DNA of 64,000 bases, taken from NCBI RefSeq assembly GCF_016919405.1, contig NZ_CP070353.1, positions 3,162,501 through 3,226,500 on the forward strand. Reading direction: 5' to 3'. This document shows, piece after piece, positions 14,651-24,416 of the stretch. The stretch's first letter is position 1; each line of letters starts with the position of its first letter. This stretch comes from Ensifer sp. PDNC004 (GTDB lineage Bacteria; Pseudomonadota; Alphaproteobacteria; Rhizobiales; Rhizobiaceae). Made by a program: the position numbers and the translations under genes. Below the pieces are notes generated by a model. It was given only the letters and a program-made list of their open reading frames with translations. It did no database searches and was not told the origin of the DNA.

Positions 14651-15184
14651 ATGCGCATCGACGCGATTTCCATCGGAAAGAATCCACCAGAAGATGTCAA
14701 CGTGATCGTTGAAGTTCCCGTCGGCGGCCATCCGATCAAGTACGAGATGGACAAGGAAGCCGGCACGCTGGTTGTCGACCGCTTCCTCTACACGCCGATG
14801 ACCTATCCGGGCAACTACGGCTTCGTGCCGCACACGCTCTCGGACGATGGCGACCCGATCGACGTTCTGATCTGCAACACCCGTCCGCTGGTTCCCGGCT
14901 GCGTCATCAACGTCCGCCCGATCGGCGTGATGATGATGGAAGACAACTCCGGCAAGGACGAAAAGATCATCGCCGTTCCGTCGGCTCATCTGACCCAGCG
15001 CTACGACAAGGTTCACGAATACACCGACCTGCCCGAAATCACGCTGAAGCAGATCGAGCACTTCTTCGAGCACTACAAGGATCTGGAGCCCGGCAAGTGG
15101 GTGAAGATCTTCGGCTGGAAGGACGCTTCCGTCGCCAAGCAGCTGATCGCGGAAGCGGTTGAGCGCGCCAAGGGCGCCAAGTAA
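14651..15184 (+). CDS. ppa: Inorganic pyrophosphatase (family I)
   Basis: This 177-aa soluble enzyme hydrolyses pyrophosphate to phosphate and so pulls biosynthetic reactions forward. The family I signature [10 protein letters not shown] (~70-79) gives the Mg2+-binding aspartates, with [15 protein letters not shown] and YGFVPHTL as further conserved elements. Length is typical of bacterial hexameric enzymes. GGAG lies about 10 nt before ATG 14651. An in-frame upstream extension crosses the intergenic region and is not conserved. Confidence 0.97.
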   Translation: MRIDAISIGKNPPEDVNVIVEVPVGGHPIKYEMDKEAGTLVVDRFLYTPMTYPGNYGFVPHTLSDDGDPIDVLICNTRPLVPGCVINVRPIGVMMMEDNSGKDEKIIAVPSAHLTQRYDKVHEYTDLPEITLKQIEHFFEHYKDLEPGKWVKIFGWKDASVAKQLIAEAVERAKGAK

Positions 15185-15187
15185 GCC

Positions 15188-15505
15188 TTATCTGCCGGCC
15201 AGTTCGGCAAGACGCCTTATCAAATCCTCCGGGTCGCCCTCGATCCGGAGGATTTTTTTGCGCTGTGTTTCGCCTGAGATGAGGGAGAGCTTGCTCTTGG
15301 CGAGCCCGAGCTTCTTGGCGAGAAAGGCAAGCAGGGCCTGGTTGGCCTTGCCCTTCTCCGGAACCGCGCTGACGCGAACCTTCAGGTGTTCGTCTCCGTC
15401 GGCAGCCGCTTCCACGCCATCAATGGCATCGCGGCCGCCATTCGGCGTCAGGCGCACCGTCAGGCGAATGTGATCGCCGTGCGCGGTGAAGGCCTTGCTG
15501 GCCAT
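15188..15505 (-). CDS. yggU: YggU/DUF167 family protein
   Basis: This 105-aa protein of the DUF167 family has the characteristic LTPNGGRDAIDG start and the VRVSAVPEKGKANQALLAFLAKKL core. It is one of the most widespread small proteins of unknown function. Its start is 2 nt from the yggT stop, so the two are cotranscribed, as in many proteobacteria. It is convergent with ppa with only 3 nt between stops. Confidence 0.93.
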   Translation of the reverse strand: MASKAFTAHGDHIRLTVRLTPNGGRDAIDGVEAAADGDEHLKVRVSAVPEKGKANQALLAFLAKKLGLAKSKLSLISGETQRKKILRIEGDPEDLIRRLAELAGR

Positions 15506-15507
15506 GG

Positions 15508-15831
15508 TTAGCCAAGCAGGGCCGGCGCGATCGTGGTGTTGAGGAAGAGCTGGATGAAATAGAGGATCACCAGCACGACCAGCGGCGACAGGTCGACGCC
15601 GCCCATGTCGGGAAGCACGCGGCGGATCGGGCGATAGAGCGGCTCGGTCAGCTGGTAGAGCGAGCGGCCGATCATGTTGATCGCCTGGTTGTTCACGTTG
15701 ATGACGTTGAACGCGTAGAGCCAGGAAAAGATGGCCGACGCGATGACCAGAAACCACGCGATGTTGATGATGAAGTTCAAAGTGCCGATGACAGCAAGCA
15801 TGCCGGTCTCCAAATCGTTATTGACAGACAT
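15508..15831 (-). CDS. yggT: YggT family membrane protein
   Basis: This 107-aa protein has two transmembrane segments (about residues 12-38 and 80-103) and the conserved cytoplasmic loop LTEPLYRPIRRVLPDMGGVDLSP. YggT proteins have been linked to cell-shape, FtsZ-positioning or osmotic functions in various bacteria; their activity is unknown. It is the first gene of a yggT-yggU pair. Confidence 0.93.
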   Translation of the reverse strand: MSVNNDLETGMLAVIGTLNFIINIAWFLVIASAIFSWLYAFNVINVNNQAINMIGRSLYQLTEPLYRPIRRVLPDMGGVDLSPLVVLVILYFIQLFLNTTIAPALLG

Positions 15832-16036
15832 GTAGACATTGAGACCTAAACGAGCAAGTACGCCGGTTTATCGGGCGCGATCATGTTTAACATGAGGCCG
15901 TTCGACAGTCGGTGTCAGTAAAGCGCGGTGTGATCTTTCGGACCCGCCGCTTGCGCTTTAGGTTCTGAGTTGTCGCATGTCGTTCTCGCAAAGCCGCTAC
16001 ACACTCTCGCGCGACGTGCTTTAGGAGCGCCTCCCC

Positions 16037-17278
16037 ATGTCCGCCGTTCATGCCTCGCATCGTTTTGCCGCCTTTCGGCATGTCGGCTATCGCCGCTATT
16101 TCTTTTCCCGCTTCCTCGCTTACTTCGCGATCCAGATCATCTCGGTCGCCGTCGGCTGGCAGATCTATGATCTGACGCGCGATCCTTTCGATCTCGGCCT
16201 GATCGGTCTCTTCCAGTTTTTGCCGTCGCTGGTGTTGATCCTCGTCACCGGATCCGTGGCGGACCGCTACAACCGGCGCATGATCATGGGTGTCTGCATG
16301 GTCGTCAGCACGCTTTGCGCGGCGGCGCTGCTCGCGCTCACGGTCACCGGGCTGTTTTCGCCCTGGCCGGTCTATGCGGTTCTCGTGGTCTTCGGCATCG
16401 AGCGCGCGTTCCTCGCGCCGGCGTCGCAATCGCTGGCGCCCAATCTCGTGCCGCCCGAGGACCTACCCAATGCGATCGCCTGGAACTCCACCTCCTGGCA
16501 GACCGCGATGATCGTCGGTCCGGTCGCGGGCGGCCTGATCTATGCGCTCGGCGCGGTCTTTCCCTATGCCATCGGCTTCTGCTTCTTCCTCGCCTCCGCA
16601 TTCATGGTCTTTGCCATTCCGAAGCCGGCAACGCGCACCGCGCCCTCGGCGCAAAGCTGGCAGACGATCACGGCAGGCTTTCGCTACATCAAGGCGGAGA
16701 AGGTGGTGCTCGGCGCCATATCGCTCGACCTCTTTGCGGTGCTGCTCGGCGGCGCTGTGGCGCTGATGCCGGTCTTTGCCCGCGATATCCTCGACCTCGG
16801 CCCCTGGGGGCTCGGTCTCCTGCGTGCTGCCCCTGGTATCGGCGCCGTCGCCATGGCCGTCTGGCTTGCCGCCCATCCGATCCGACACCGCGCCGGCTTT
16901 TACATGTTCTTAGGGGTAGCGCTGTTCGGTCTCGGCACGGTCGTCTTCGGTCTTTCGGCAACGCCCTGGATCTCGATCGGAGCGCTTGTCGTGATGGGCG
17001 CTGCCGACATGGTCTCGGTCTATGTGCGCGAGACGCTGATCACGCTCTGGACGCCGGACGAGCTGCGCGGCCGGGTCAACGCCGTCAACATGGTCTTCAT
17101 CGGCGCGTCGAACGAGCTTGGAGAATTCCGCGCCGGCATGATGGCGTCGGGTTTCGGCGGGGTCTTTGCCGTCGTCTTCGGCGGCATGGGCACGCTGCTC
17201 GTCTCAGGGCTCTGGGCGCTCGGCTTTCCGCAGTTGCGCAAGATCGACACGCTCGACGTGCCTGATCACCACAAGTAG
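16037..17278 (+). CDS. MFS transporter of the EntS/MFS_3 type
   Basis: This 413-aa major-facilitator protein has twelve hydrophobic segments. The family loop between helices 2 and 3 reads GSVADRYNRRMIM, and a C-terminal counterpart is WTPDELRGRVNAVNMVF. The WNSTSWQTAMIVGPVAGGL segment is typical of the EntS-like exporter subgroup. The export substrate (siderophore, drug or metabolite) cannot be inferred; no biosynthetic genes adjoin. AGGAGC about 8-13 nt upstream supports ATG 16037. Confidence 0.88.
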   Translation: MSAVHASHRFAAFRHVGYRRYFFSRFLAYFAIQIISVAVGWQIYDLTRDPFDLGLIGLFQFLPSLVLILVTGSVADRYNRRMIMGVCMVVSTLCAAALLALTVTGLFSPWPVYAVLVVFGIERAFLAPASQSLAPNLVPPEDLPNAIAWNSTSWQTAMIVGPVAGGLIYALGAVFPYAIGFCFFLASAFMVFAIPKPATRTAPSAQSWQTITAGFRYIKAEKVVLGAISLDLFAVLLGGAVALMPVFARDILDLGPWGLGLLRAAPGIGAVAMAVWLAAHPIRHRAGFYMFLGVALFGLGTVVFGLSATPWISIGALVVMGAADMVSVYVRETLITLWTPDELRGRVNAVNMVFIGASNELGEFRAGMMASGFGGVFAVVFGGMGTLLVSGLWALGFPQLRKIDTLDVPDHHK

Positions 17279-17299
17279 ACGGTGGGGACAGAGGGCGCG

Positions 17300-18031
17300 T
17301 TACGCGCTTTCCGCCTTTCGTTCATTGCGCATGAAAATCAGTTCCAGGAAGTTTTCCATCCAGGTGCGCAGCGGCCCGTCGTGCTGCATGCGGCCGTCGA
17401 GATGGGCCTTGCCCACCTGGGCGCCGGGCATCTCGAAGCGGTGCGCGCCGTGCACGACCCAGCGGTGCATCATGGCGCGGGTAAGCTCGCCGTGGAACTG
17501 GATGCCCCAGGCATTGTCGCCATAGCGGAAGGCCTGGTTGGGATAGGTGTCGCCGGTTGCGAGCAGTTCGGCGCCGGAGGGCAGGTCGAAGCCCTCGCGA
17601 TGGAAATGGTAGACCATGGCCGGCCAGTCCATCAGCGCCTTGCCGGCTTCGGTCGCAACCAGCGGATACCAGCCGATTTCGGTCATGCCCTCGTGATGCG
17701 GCGCCACCGAGCCGCCGAGGTTGCGCGCCAGCATCTGCGCGCCGAGGCAGATGCCGAGATAAGGCTTGTTTTCCTTGAGCGGCACGGAAAGCCAGTCGAT
17801 CTCGCGGCGGACGAACTCTTCCTCGTCGTTGGCGCTCATCGGACCGCCGAACACGATCGTGCCGCTGTGCCGTTCCAGCGTTTCCGGCAGGTCGTCACCA
17901 AGCGCCGGGCGACGGATGTCGAGCCCGAAACCCTTTTGTTCGAGTATCTGGCCGACGCGGCCGGCGCTCGATCGCTCCTGATGCAGGATGATCAGGACGG
18001 GTTTTCGCGCGCTGTCGTCGGGCATCGGCAT
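17300..18031 (-). CDS. Class I glutamine amidotransferase-like protein
   Basis: The ~243-aa protein has a triad-type GATase core: nucleophile elbow YLGICLGAQMLARNLGG with the catalytic Cys, and a later WGIQFHGEL with the His. It belongs to the GuaA-like stand-alone group (COG0518) and probably releases ammonia from glutamine or a gamma-glutamyl compound. No synthetase partner is adjacent. The start is within 1 nt of the terB-like stop, so translation is probably coupled. ATG 18031 or 18025 may be used. Confidence 0.85.
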   Translation of the reverse strand: MPMPDDSARKPVLIILHQERSSAGRVGQILEQKGFGLDIRRPALGDDLPETLERHSGTIVFGGPMSANDEEEFVRREIDWLSVPLKENKPYLGICLGAQMLARNLGGSVAPHHEGMTEIGWYPLVATEAGKALMDWPAMVYHFHREGFDLPSGAELLATGDTYPNQAFRYGDNAWGIQFHGELTRAMMHRWVVHGAHRFEMPGAQVGKAHLDGRMQHDGPLRTWMENFLELIFMRNERKAESA

Positions 18032-18032
18032 T

Positions 18033-18515
18033 TCAGTTATCCTGTTGTGACTCGGCTTTCTCGACCGTGTCGCTTCTGGCTGCCGCCTCCTGGCGCTGCA
18101 GCACCCGGTCGCGACCGGAGACCCCGAGCAGATCGGCAATACGCCAGATCACGTGATCTTCCATCTCGCTGCGCTCGCCATCGGCATAGACGACGTCCCA
18201 GAGCATGCCGACGAGTTCGACGCGCTGCTCCTCGGAGAGGTGGCGCTTGAGCTCGGCGGTAAATTGATAGAAGTCGATCGCCTCGCTCTCGGCAGTCTCG
18301 CCGGCTTCGATCAAGGCGGAGAGCGAGGCATCGTCGAGCTTGTAGTGCTCCTTGATGACCTTGCGCATCTTGCGCCGTTCGGACGCGAGGATCCGGCCGT
18401 CGGCCTCCATCACCTGGAAACAGAGAGCGATGACCGCCACGCGCGGATCGCCATGCTCTATGCGCTTCGCCGGGCCGGTCAGGCCATCGAGAAACGTCCG
18501 TAAGCGTTCAAACAT
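18033..18515 (-). CDS. TerB-like (tellurite resistance family) protein
   Basis: The ~160-aa helical protein has TerB-domain features: an acidic metal-binding helix pair EADGRILASERRKMRKVI and YADGERSEMEDHVIWRIADLLG. Stand-alone TerB proteins of this type are common in alphaproteobacteria and are not evidence of tellurite resistance. It sits between hemY (26 nt) and the amidotransferase (1 nt) on one strand. ATG 18515 (MFERLRTFL) is preferred; a GTG at 18527 would add four residues. Confidence 0.83.
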   Translation of the reverse strand: MFERLRTFLDGLTGPAKRIEHGDPRVAVIALCFQVMEADGRILASERRKMRKVIKEHYKLDDASLSALIEAGETAESEAIDFYQFTAELKRHLSEEQRVELVGMLWDVVYADGERSEMEDHVIWRIADLLGVSGRDRVLQRQEAAARSDTVEKAESQQDN

Positions 18516-18541
18516 GTATTTTGCCACAGCCCCTTGAGAAC

Positions 18542-20176
18542 TCAGAACAATCGGAAAGTCGTCTTTTCCGGAGCCTTCTCGCCAGCGGCCGGATCGCGCA
18601 CGCCGGGGTCATCCGGCGGGCGGCCGAAGAAGGGATCGGGCCTGTGCTCGCCATTCGCAGCCTCTTCCTTTTCCGCCTTGACCGGAGGCTTGTCGGCGAT
18701 CGGCTCCGGCGCCTTGCGCTCGGCGACCTTGATCGGACGCGGCTCCTCGCGCTCGGCCTCCAGGATCACGGGTGCCTCGCTGCGCCGGGCTGCGGGTGCG
18801 GGCTCGTGCACATGCGCCTCCACCACGGCGGGCAGGCTGCGGATCGCCTCGTCGGCGTTCGACTGGTCGTGGTCGACCGTGGCCGAAAGCGTATGCGGTG
18901 GCGCCTTCCATTCGAAGGCGTCGAGACGGCCACTGACCGGCGAGACGGGCAGCCAGGTCGGCGAGGTCACGCCATCGGCGGTCCAGGCGGGATCGCGCGG
19001 GCTCTTCAGCGCCTGCGCCATCCAGTGACGGATGCGCCCCTCGTCGCCGGTGTCGGCCTCTTCGATGTCGGCAAGCAACAGGAAGATGCTCTCGGTCGGG
19101 TCGAGCCGGGCGGCGGCTTCCGCCTTGGTGCGGGCCAGAAGCAGCTCGCGCGCTTCGAGTGCTGCCTCGGCGACGGCGGCCATCGCCACGGCATTGTTGG
19201 GCTTCAAGGCTTCGAGCTTGCGTGCCCGTTTCAACCGGTCGACGGCAGTGTCGCCGCCGCGGGCGCGCACGTAGAGCCGTGCCACGTCCGGATGCGGCTC
19301 GTGCTTCCAGTTCTTTTCGAGGATCGCGGTGCCCTTGCGCAGGTTGTCCTCGCGAAACAGCGCCTTGGCGGCCGTCAGCGCCGCCGGCACCAGATGTTCG
19401 TCGAGCTTCAGCGCGGCAAGCGCGTCGTCGCGCGCCGCCTTCATGTCGCCGTCGAGCTTGCTGATGGCCCGGGCGGTCAAGAGCACTGCCTTCTTGCGGT
19501 CGGCTTCCTTGCGGTCGAGCACATGGGCGACACGGCTCTGGTCGAGCAGGCGCAGCGCATCGTCCCACTGTCCGGCCTGGCTCTGGCTGTCGAGGGTCGC
19601 AAGTGCTGCCCAGGGCAGGTGCGGCGACTTTTCGGCAGCGCGCTCGGCATATTGCCGGGCGGCCTCATGGGCGCCGAGGCGCTTGGCTTCTAGATAGAGG
19701 CCGCGGAGCCCGAGTTCGCGCGTCTCCGGATCGTCGGCCATCAGCTCGAACTTGCGGCGGGCATCGTCGTACTTGCCTTCGATCAGCGCGGTCTGTGCTT
19801 CGAGCAGGTGGATCAGCGGTTCCTGGTCGGCGCTGATCAGGCCACGGGTGCGGGCAGTCATCTTGCGGGCAAGATTGGCGTCACCGGCGCCGGCGGCGAT
19901 CAGGCCGGTCGACAGTGCCTGGTAGCCGCGGTCGCGCTTGCGGGCTCGGAAATAGCGGGTGACCGTGTGCGGCGAGAGCCAGATGGTGCGCACCAGCCAG
20001 ACGACGATCAGCACCGCGGCAATCAGCGAGATCAGCAGCGATGCGGCGCGCATCAGGCTCATCTCGATCAGCTGGCCCTGCCAGACGACCGAGAGTTCAC
20101 CCGGCCGGTCGGCGAGCCAGGCGAAGCCGAGGCCGAGACCAAGCACGATCAGGATGAAAATCAGAATGCGGATCAT
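18542..20176 (-). CDS. hemY: HemY-type inner-membrane TPR protein
   Basis: This 544-aa protein has two N-terminal membrane helices (about residues 3-20 and 44-68), then tetratricopeptide repeats to about residue 400. A disordered, charged C-terminal tail (about 420-544, rich in Pro, Glu and Ala) follows. It is the proteobacterial HemY that accompanies hemC/hemD, not the Bacillus protoporphyrinogen oxidase of the same name. Its role in haem synthesis is unclear; a scaffolding role is likely. It lies 11 nt after the mic60 gene on the same strand. Confidence 0.9.
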   Translation of the reverse strand: MIRILIFILIVLGLGLGFAWLADRPGELSVVWQGQLIEMSLMRAASLLISLIAAVLIVVWLVRTIWLSPHTVTRYFRARKRDRGYQALSTGLIAAGAGDANLARKMTARTRGLISADQEPLIHLLEAQTALIEGKYDDARRKFELMADDPETRELGLRGLYLEAKRLGAHEAARQYAERAAEKSPHLPWAALATLDSQSQAGQWDDALRLLDQSRVAHVLDRKEADRKKAVLLTARAISKLDGDMKAARDDALAALKLDEHLVPAALTAAKALFREDNLRKGTAILEKNWKHEPHPDVARLYVRARGGDTAVDRLKRARKLEALKPNNAVAMAAVAEAALEARELLLARTKAEAAARLDPTESIFLLLADIEEADTGDEGRIRHWMAQALKSPRDPAWTADGVTSPTWLPVSPVSGRLDAFEWKAPPHTLSATVDHDQSNADEAIRSLPAVVEAHVHEPAPAARRSEAPVILEAEREEPRPIKVAERKAPEPIADKPPVKAEKEEAANGEHRPDPFFGRPPDDPGVRDPAAGEKAPEKTTFRLF

Positions 20177-20187
20177 ATCTGGTTCCC

Positions 20188-21471
20188 TCAGCCTTCCGTG
20201 CCTGGTTTAGCCATCGTCGCAGCGACGGCGGCATCGATCGCGGCTTCGACCCGCAGACGCTGGTCGAGCTTGGCCTTGTAGGCCTCGCCCACAGGCTTGG
20301 CCGCGTCCGGCAGCCCATCCCATTCCAAAGCGGCGCCCTTGAGATCGCCATTGTTCAGCTTGTCCTCGATCCGGGCGATGACGGCTTCGGGCGTTTCGCC
20401 CTCGACGCTGCCGACGGGACGCACGCGGATGCCGGACATGGCGCTGGACACCAGCCGGTCGAAGATGCCCTCGTTGGGATCGGGCTGGTTGAGAGCGTCG
20501 AGCATGGAGTCGGCGGTTTTCGGGAATTCGCGGCGCAGATCCGTGCGGGTCGGCACGCCGACCTGGGCATCCTGGGCGAGCGCCGCGACGGCCTGTTCGT
20601 CCGGCGCGATGCTGCGCAGCGCGTCGAGTTCGGCGAGGAAGGGCCCGCCGCGATCGATCGCCGACTTCAGTGCGGTGACCGCAACGGCCTTCGCCATCTG
20701 GATATCGTTGACCGGCTCGTTGAGCTTCTGCTCGGCGGTCTCGATGCGGCTCGTCAGTTCCGCCTTCTCGGCGGTTGCTGCCTGCTGCGCGTCGGCGAGC
20801 GCCGTCTTCAGGCCGGCGAGCTCCTTGGTGAGATTATCGACCTCCGCCTTCAGCGTCTCGACCGCGGCGCTGGGTGCGCCGTTTGTGGCCGGCTGGGAGG
20901 CGGACTGCTCGAGCGCGGCGATACGACCTTCGAGCGCGGTGTTGTCGACGACGGCTGCGGGCGTGGGCAGCGCCGCGATCTGGTCGCGCAGGGCCTGCAG
21001 CTCGCCGGAAATGTTCTGCTCGACGCCGCGGGTCGGCCCGAGCCCGGGGACGATGCCGGCATATTGCAGGCCGCCGAAGCCAAGCAGCGTCACGAGACCG
21101 CCGACGATGCCGGCGGCGAGCGCTCCAGAATTGGAGACCGGTTTAGGCCGTGGCGTCGGTTCCGGGTCACGCGTCACGACGTGCGGCGGCTCTTCGGCAA
21201 AGGCGGCCGCAGCCGCGTCGGCGGCAGCATCGGCGCGCTGCTCCTCGATTTCTTCGTCCAGGCGGGATCCGGCGGCGCTGTTGTCGCTGCTGTCCGTTAC
21301 CGGTTCATCCGTCTCGGTCTTGTTCGATGCGCTTTCGGTCGCAGTGTCTGCCAGCGTCTCGCCGGTTGCTTCCGGGCCGGCCGGTTCCGCAACGGTTTTC
21401 TCCGCTTCGAGGTCGATCGTCAGCGGTTCCTTCTCGGACTTCGAGCGGCGCGGCGGGTTTTCCGATACCAT
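20188..21471 (-). CDS. Alphaproteobacterial mitofilin/Mic60-like protein
   Basis: This 427-aa protein has an acidic disordered N-terminus (1-110), one transmembrane helix (about 113-135, GALAAGIVGGLVTLLGFGGL), a coiled coil (about 145-265) and a C-terminal mitofilin-like helical domain (about 270-425). Alphaproteobacterial Mic60 is the homologue of the mitochondrial crista-junction protein and shapes inner membranes, probably by contact with outer-membrane proteins. Its location between hemD and hemY matches the linkage known in this class. Confidence 0.88.
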   Translation of the reverse strand: MVSENPPRRSKSEKEPLTIDLEAEKTVAEPAGPEATGETLADTATESASNKTETDEPVTDSSDNSAAGSRLDEEIEEQRADAAADAAAAAFAEEPPHVVTRDPEPTPRPKPVSNSGALAAGIVGGLVTLLGFGGLQYAGIVPGLGPTRGVEQNISGELQALRDQIAALPTPAAVVDNTALEGRIAALEQSASQPATNGAPSAAVETLKAEVDNLTKELAGLKTALADAQQAATAEKAELTSRIETAEQKLNEPVNDIQMAKAVAVTALKSAIDRGGPFLAELDALRSIAPDEQAVAALAQDAQVGVPTRTDLRREFPKTADSMLDALNQPDPNEGIFDRLVSSAMSGIRVRPVGSVEGETPEAVIARIEDKLNNGDLKGAALEWDGLPDAAKPVGEAYKAKLDQRLRVEAAIDAAVAATMAKPGTEG

Positions 21472-21573
21472 GGTGACCTCTTACCGTTGGTGCCTGTCGG
21501 CTCTTCCTTCAAACCTAGTCAGCCGGAACGGTGAGGGAAAGCCCCTCCGTTCCGTTTTTGGATGAATTCGATG

Positions 21574-22287
21574 TTAGAGAAGACTGAAAAGGCTGTCTTC
21601 ATCGGGCTTTGCGGCAGTCTCCGCCACGACGTTACCCGGCAGCGCCTCGGCCACCACGGGGCTGAGGCAGAGGTAGCGCGGCGCAAAGGAAGCGGCATCG
21701 ACGCCGGCTTCGGAAAGCAGGCGAACGAACTGTCGCGCGGTCTCCCGCGAGTATAAAAGCACGGTGTCGGGACGGTTGCTTCGCCGCAGATCTTCGATCG
21801 CGGCGCGCGGATGGGCGATCGGCTCCATGCGGTAGCACTCGACCGTCCGGTGCTCGATGCCGTCTTGCCTCAGGCCCATTTCCAGCCCTTCGGAGCGCGG
21901 CGTTCCTGCGAGATAGAGCAGGGGAAGCGGTGGCAGCGTGTCGATGGTCGCGCCGATCAGTTCCGCCAGGGACTGGCCGGTTCCCTCCGCTATGCGCAGA
22001 TCGGTGAAACCGAGCCCGGCTGCCGCCTGCGCCGTCGCAGCGCCGACGCAGAAGCACGGGGTCGCCAGATGTTGTGACAGGTCTGCGCCGGACGAGACGA
22101 GTACCCGGATCGCTTCGGCGCTGGTGAGCACGATCGCCGCATGCGGCACTTCAAGCGCGGTGACGGCAGCTGCAGCAAGATGGGTCGCCTGCATCAAGGG
22201 CAGCAGGATCGGCTGGTGGCCGGCGGCCTCCAGCCGGCGTACCGTCGCCTCGGCGGCCGGAAGCGGCCGGGTGACGAGCACGCGCAT
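21574..22287 (-). CDS. hemD: Uroporphyrinogen-III synthase
   Basis: The ~237-aa cytosolic enzyme closes and inverts ring D of hydroxymethylbilane to give uroporphyrinogen III. The family is poorly conserved, but the MRVLVTRPLPAAEATVRRLE start, FCVGAATAQAA, and LLYSRETARQFV segments are typical. The start is 4 nt after the hemC stop. An in-frame upstream stretch overlapping hemC is not conserved, so ATG 22287 is chosen. Confidence 0.92.
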   Translation of the reverse strand: MRVLVTRPLPAAEATVRRLEAAGHQPILLPLMQATHLAAAAVTALEVPHAAIVLTSAEAIRVLVSSGADLSQHLATPCFCVGAATAQAAAGLGFTDLRIAEGTGQSLAELIGATIDTLPPLPLLYLAGTPRSEGLEMGLRQDGIEHRTVECYRMEPIAHPRAAIEDLRRSNRPDTVLLYSRETARQFVRLLSEAGVDAASFAPRYLCLSPVVAEALPGNVVAETAAKPDEDSLFSLL

Positions 22288-22291
22288 GGCT

Positions 22292-23221
22292 TCAGGTCCA
22301 GCTTGCAAAGAAGCCGGGGCCGGCCTTGGTGCGGATCTCTTCGCCGGCCTTTTGCCCAAGCGCTTCGGCGTCGGTGGCCTTGCCCTCGATCGTGACCCGG
22401 TGATGTGTCTGGCCGTCGGGCGTGAGGATCATGCCGGAGAAGCTCAGATGGCTGCCGTCCGAGGTGGCGAGACCGGCGATCGGCGTGCGGCAGGAGCCGT
22501 CGAGCGTTGCCAGGAAGCCACGCTCGCAAGCGACGGCCTCATGGGTGCGGGCATCGTCGATGGCTGCGAGCAGGTCGTTGATGCGGCTGTCGCCGATGCG
22601 GCTCTCGATGCAGATCGCGCCTTGCGCCGGAGCCGGCGGGAATTGCTGGGGGTCGAGCAGTTCGGTCGGAACGTCGGTCATGCCGAGCCGCTTGAGGCCT
22701 GCATAGGCAAGCAGCGTCGCATCGACCTGGCCCTCTGCGAGTTTCCGCAGCCGCGTCTCCACCTGGCCGCGATAGGTGATGACATTGATATCCGGACGCA
22801 GCCGGCGGATCAGCGCCTGGCGTCGCAGCGACGAGGAGCCGACGGTCACGCCCTGCGGCAACTCCATCAGTTTTTTTGCCGTCCGGCCGATGAAGGCATC
22901 GCGAATGTCCTCACGCGGCAGGAAGGCGGAAAGACAGAGCCCGTCAGGCAGTTTCGTCGGCATGTCCTTGGACGAATGCACGGCGAAATCGAGTTCGCCC
23001 GAAAGCAATTGCTGCTCGATCTCCTCGGTGAACAGACCCTTGCCGCCGATCTCGGCGAGCGAGCGGTCGATGATCCGGTCGCCCTTGGTCGAGAGGATGA
23101 CGACCTCGAACATTTCCGGCGAAAGACCATGCGCCGCAGCGAGGCGATCGCGCGTTTCATGGGCTTGAGCGAGCGCCAGCGGGCTGCCGCGCGTGCCGAT
23201 CCGGAAAGGTTTTGTTTGCAT
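22292..23221 (-). CDS. hemC: Porphobilinogen deaminase (hydroxymethylbilane synthase)
   Basis: The ~309-aa enzyme polymerises four porphobilinogens into hydroxymethylbilane. Key features are [16 protein letters not shown] at the N-terminus, [20 protein letters not shown], and the cofactor-carrying Cys in [11 protein letters not shown] (about residue 240). The start is ATG 23221. It heads the hemC-hemD-mic60-hemY run and is divergent from tsaD across 74 nt. Confidence 0.97.
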   Translation of the reverse strand: MQTKPFRIGTRGSPLALAQAHETRDRLAAAHGLSPEMFEVVILSTKGDRIIDRSLAEIGGKGLFTEEIEQQLLSGELDFAVHSSKDMPTKLPDGLCLSAFLPREDIRDAFIGRTAKKLMELPQGVTVGSSSLRRQALIRRLRPDINVITYRGQVETRLRKLAEGQVDATLLAYAGLKRLGMTDVPTELLDPQQFPPAPAQGAICIESRIGDSRINDLLAAIDDARTHEAVACERGFLATLDGSCRTPIAGLATSDGSHLSFSGMILTPDGQTHHRVTIEGKATDAEALGQKAGEEIRTKAGPGFFASWT

Positions 23222-23295
23222 CAAAGGCTATCCATTGTTACCGGAGTTCCGTGTACCCACCTTTCGGTGCGACCGCAATCTTTGAGTAAACCCTG

Positions 23296-24390
23296 ATGTC
23301 TCCGCCCCTGCGCATCCTCGGCATAGAAACAAGCTGCGACGAAACCGCCGCTTCCGTCATTTTGCGCGATTCCGACGGCAAGGGCCATATCCTCGGCGAC
23401 GTGGTCTTAAGCCAGCTGGAAGAGCACAGCGCCTATGGCGGCGTGGTTCCGGAGATCGCGGCGCGCGCTCATGTGGAGGCGCTCGATACGCTGATCGAGG
23501 AAGCGCTGCTCAGGGCCGGCGTTACCCTTTCCGATATCGACGCCATTGCTGCGACAAGTGGTCCCGGTCTGATCGGCGGCCTGATCGTCGGGCTGATGAC
23601 CGGCAAGGCAATCGCGCGGGCAACCGGCAAGCCGCTCTATGCTGTCAACCATCTCGAGGGCCATGCGCTGACGGCGCGGCTGACCGATGGGCTCTCCTTC
23701 CCCTATCTGATGCTGCTCGTCTCCGGCGGCCATACGCAGCTGATCCTCGTCAAAGGTGTCGGCGACTACGAACGCTGGGGCACGACGATCGACGATGCAC
23801 TCGGCGAGGCCTTCGACAAGACGGCCAAGCTGCTCGGCCTTCCCTACCCGGGTGGTCCGGCGGTGGAGCGGGCAGCGCTTGCGGGCGATCCGCAGCGTTT
23901 CGATTTTCCGCGCCCGCTCGTTGGCGATGCCAGGCTCGACTTCTCCTTCTCGGGATTGAAGACGGCAGTGCGCCAGGCGGCGCAATCGCTGGAGCCGGTC
24001 ACGGAGCAGGACATCGCCGATATCTGCGCCTCCTTCCAGCGGGCGATCTCGCGCACGCTCAAGGATCGCGTCGGTCGCGGCCTGAAGCGCTTCAAGGCGG
24101 AACATGGCGGTGTTGCGCACCCGGCACTGGTGGTGGCCGGCGGCGTTGCCGCCAACCAGGTGCTGCGGGCGACACTGCAGGAACTCTGTGGCAAGAACGG
24201 CTTCGAGTTCATCGCGCCGCCGCTTTCTCTCTGCACTGACAACGCTGCGATGATCGCCTGGGCCGGTGCCGAACGGCTGGCGGCAGGCATGGCAGCCGAC
24301 GGCCTTGATGTCGCGCCGCGCTCGCGCTGGCCGCTCGACGCCCAGGCGCAGGCGCTGCTCGGTTCCGGCAAGCGCGGCGCCAAGGCGTGA
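23296..24390 (+). CDS. tsaD: tRNA N6-threonylcarbamoyladenosine transferase subunit TsaD
   Basis: This 364-aa ASKHA-fold protein transfers the threonylcarbamoyl group to A37 of ANN-decoding tRNAs together with TsaB/TsaE. Seen are [14 protein letters not shown], the metal-binding HLEGHALTA (His-x3-His, about 115-119), [28 protein letters not shown] and the C-terminal [13 protein letters not shown]. It begins the plus-strand run tsaD-gpsA-yciI-EVE-methyltransferase. Confidence 0.97.
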   Translation: MSPPLRILGIETSCDETAASVILRDSDGKGHILGDVVLSQLEEHSAYGGVVPEIAARAHVEALDTLIEEALLRAGVTLSDIDAIAATSGPGLIGGLIVGLMTGKAIARATGKPLYAVNHLEGHALTARLTDGLSFPYLMLLVSGGHTQLILVKGVGDYERWGTTIDDALGEAFDKTAKLLGLPYPGGPAVERAALAGDPQRFDFPRPLVGDARLDFSFSGLKTAVRQAAQSLEPVTEQDIADICASFQRAISRTLKDRVGRGLKRFKAEHGGVAHPALVVAGGVAANQVLRATLQELCGKNGFEFIAPPLSLCTDNAAMIAWAGAERLAAGMAADGLDVAPRSRWPLDAQAQALLGSGKRGAKA

Positions 24391-24416
24391 CAAGATTTAG
24401 AGCATACGGATAGAGC

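Noticed and set aside
18033..18515. Tellurite-resistance locus
   Set aside because: Only a stand-alone TerB-like gene is present, with no terZ/terC/terD neighbours.
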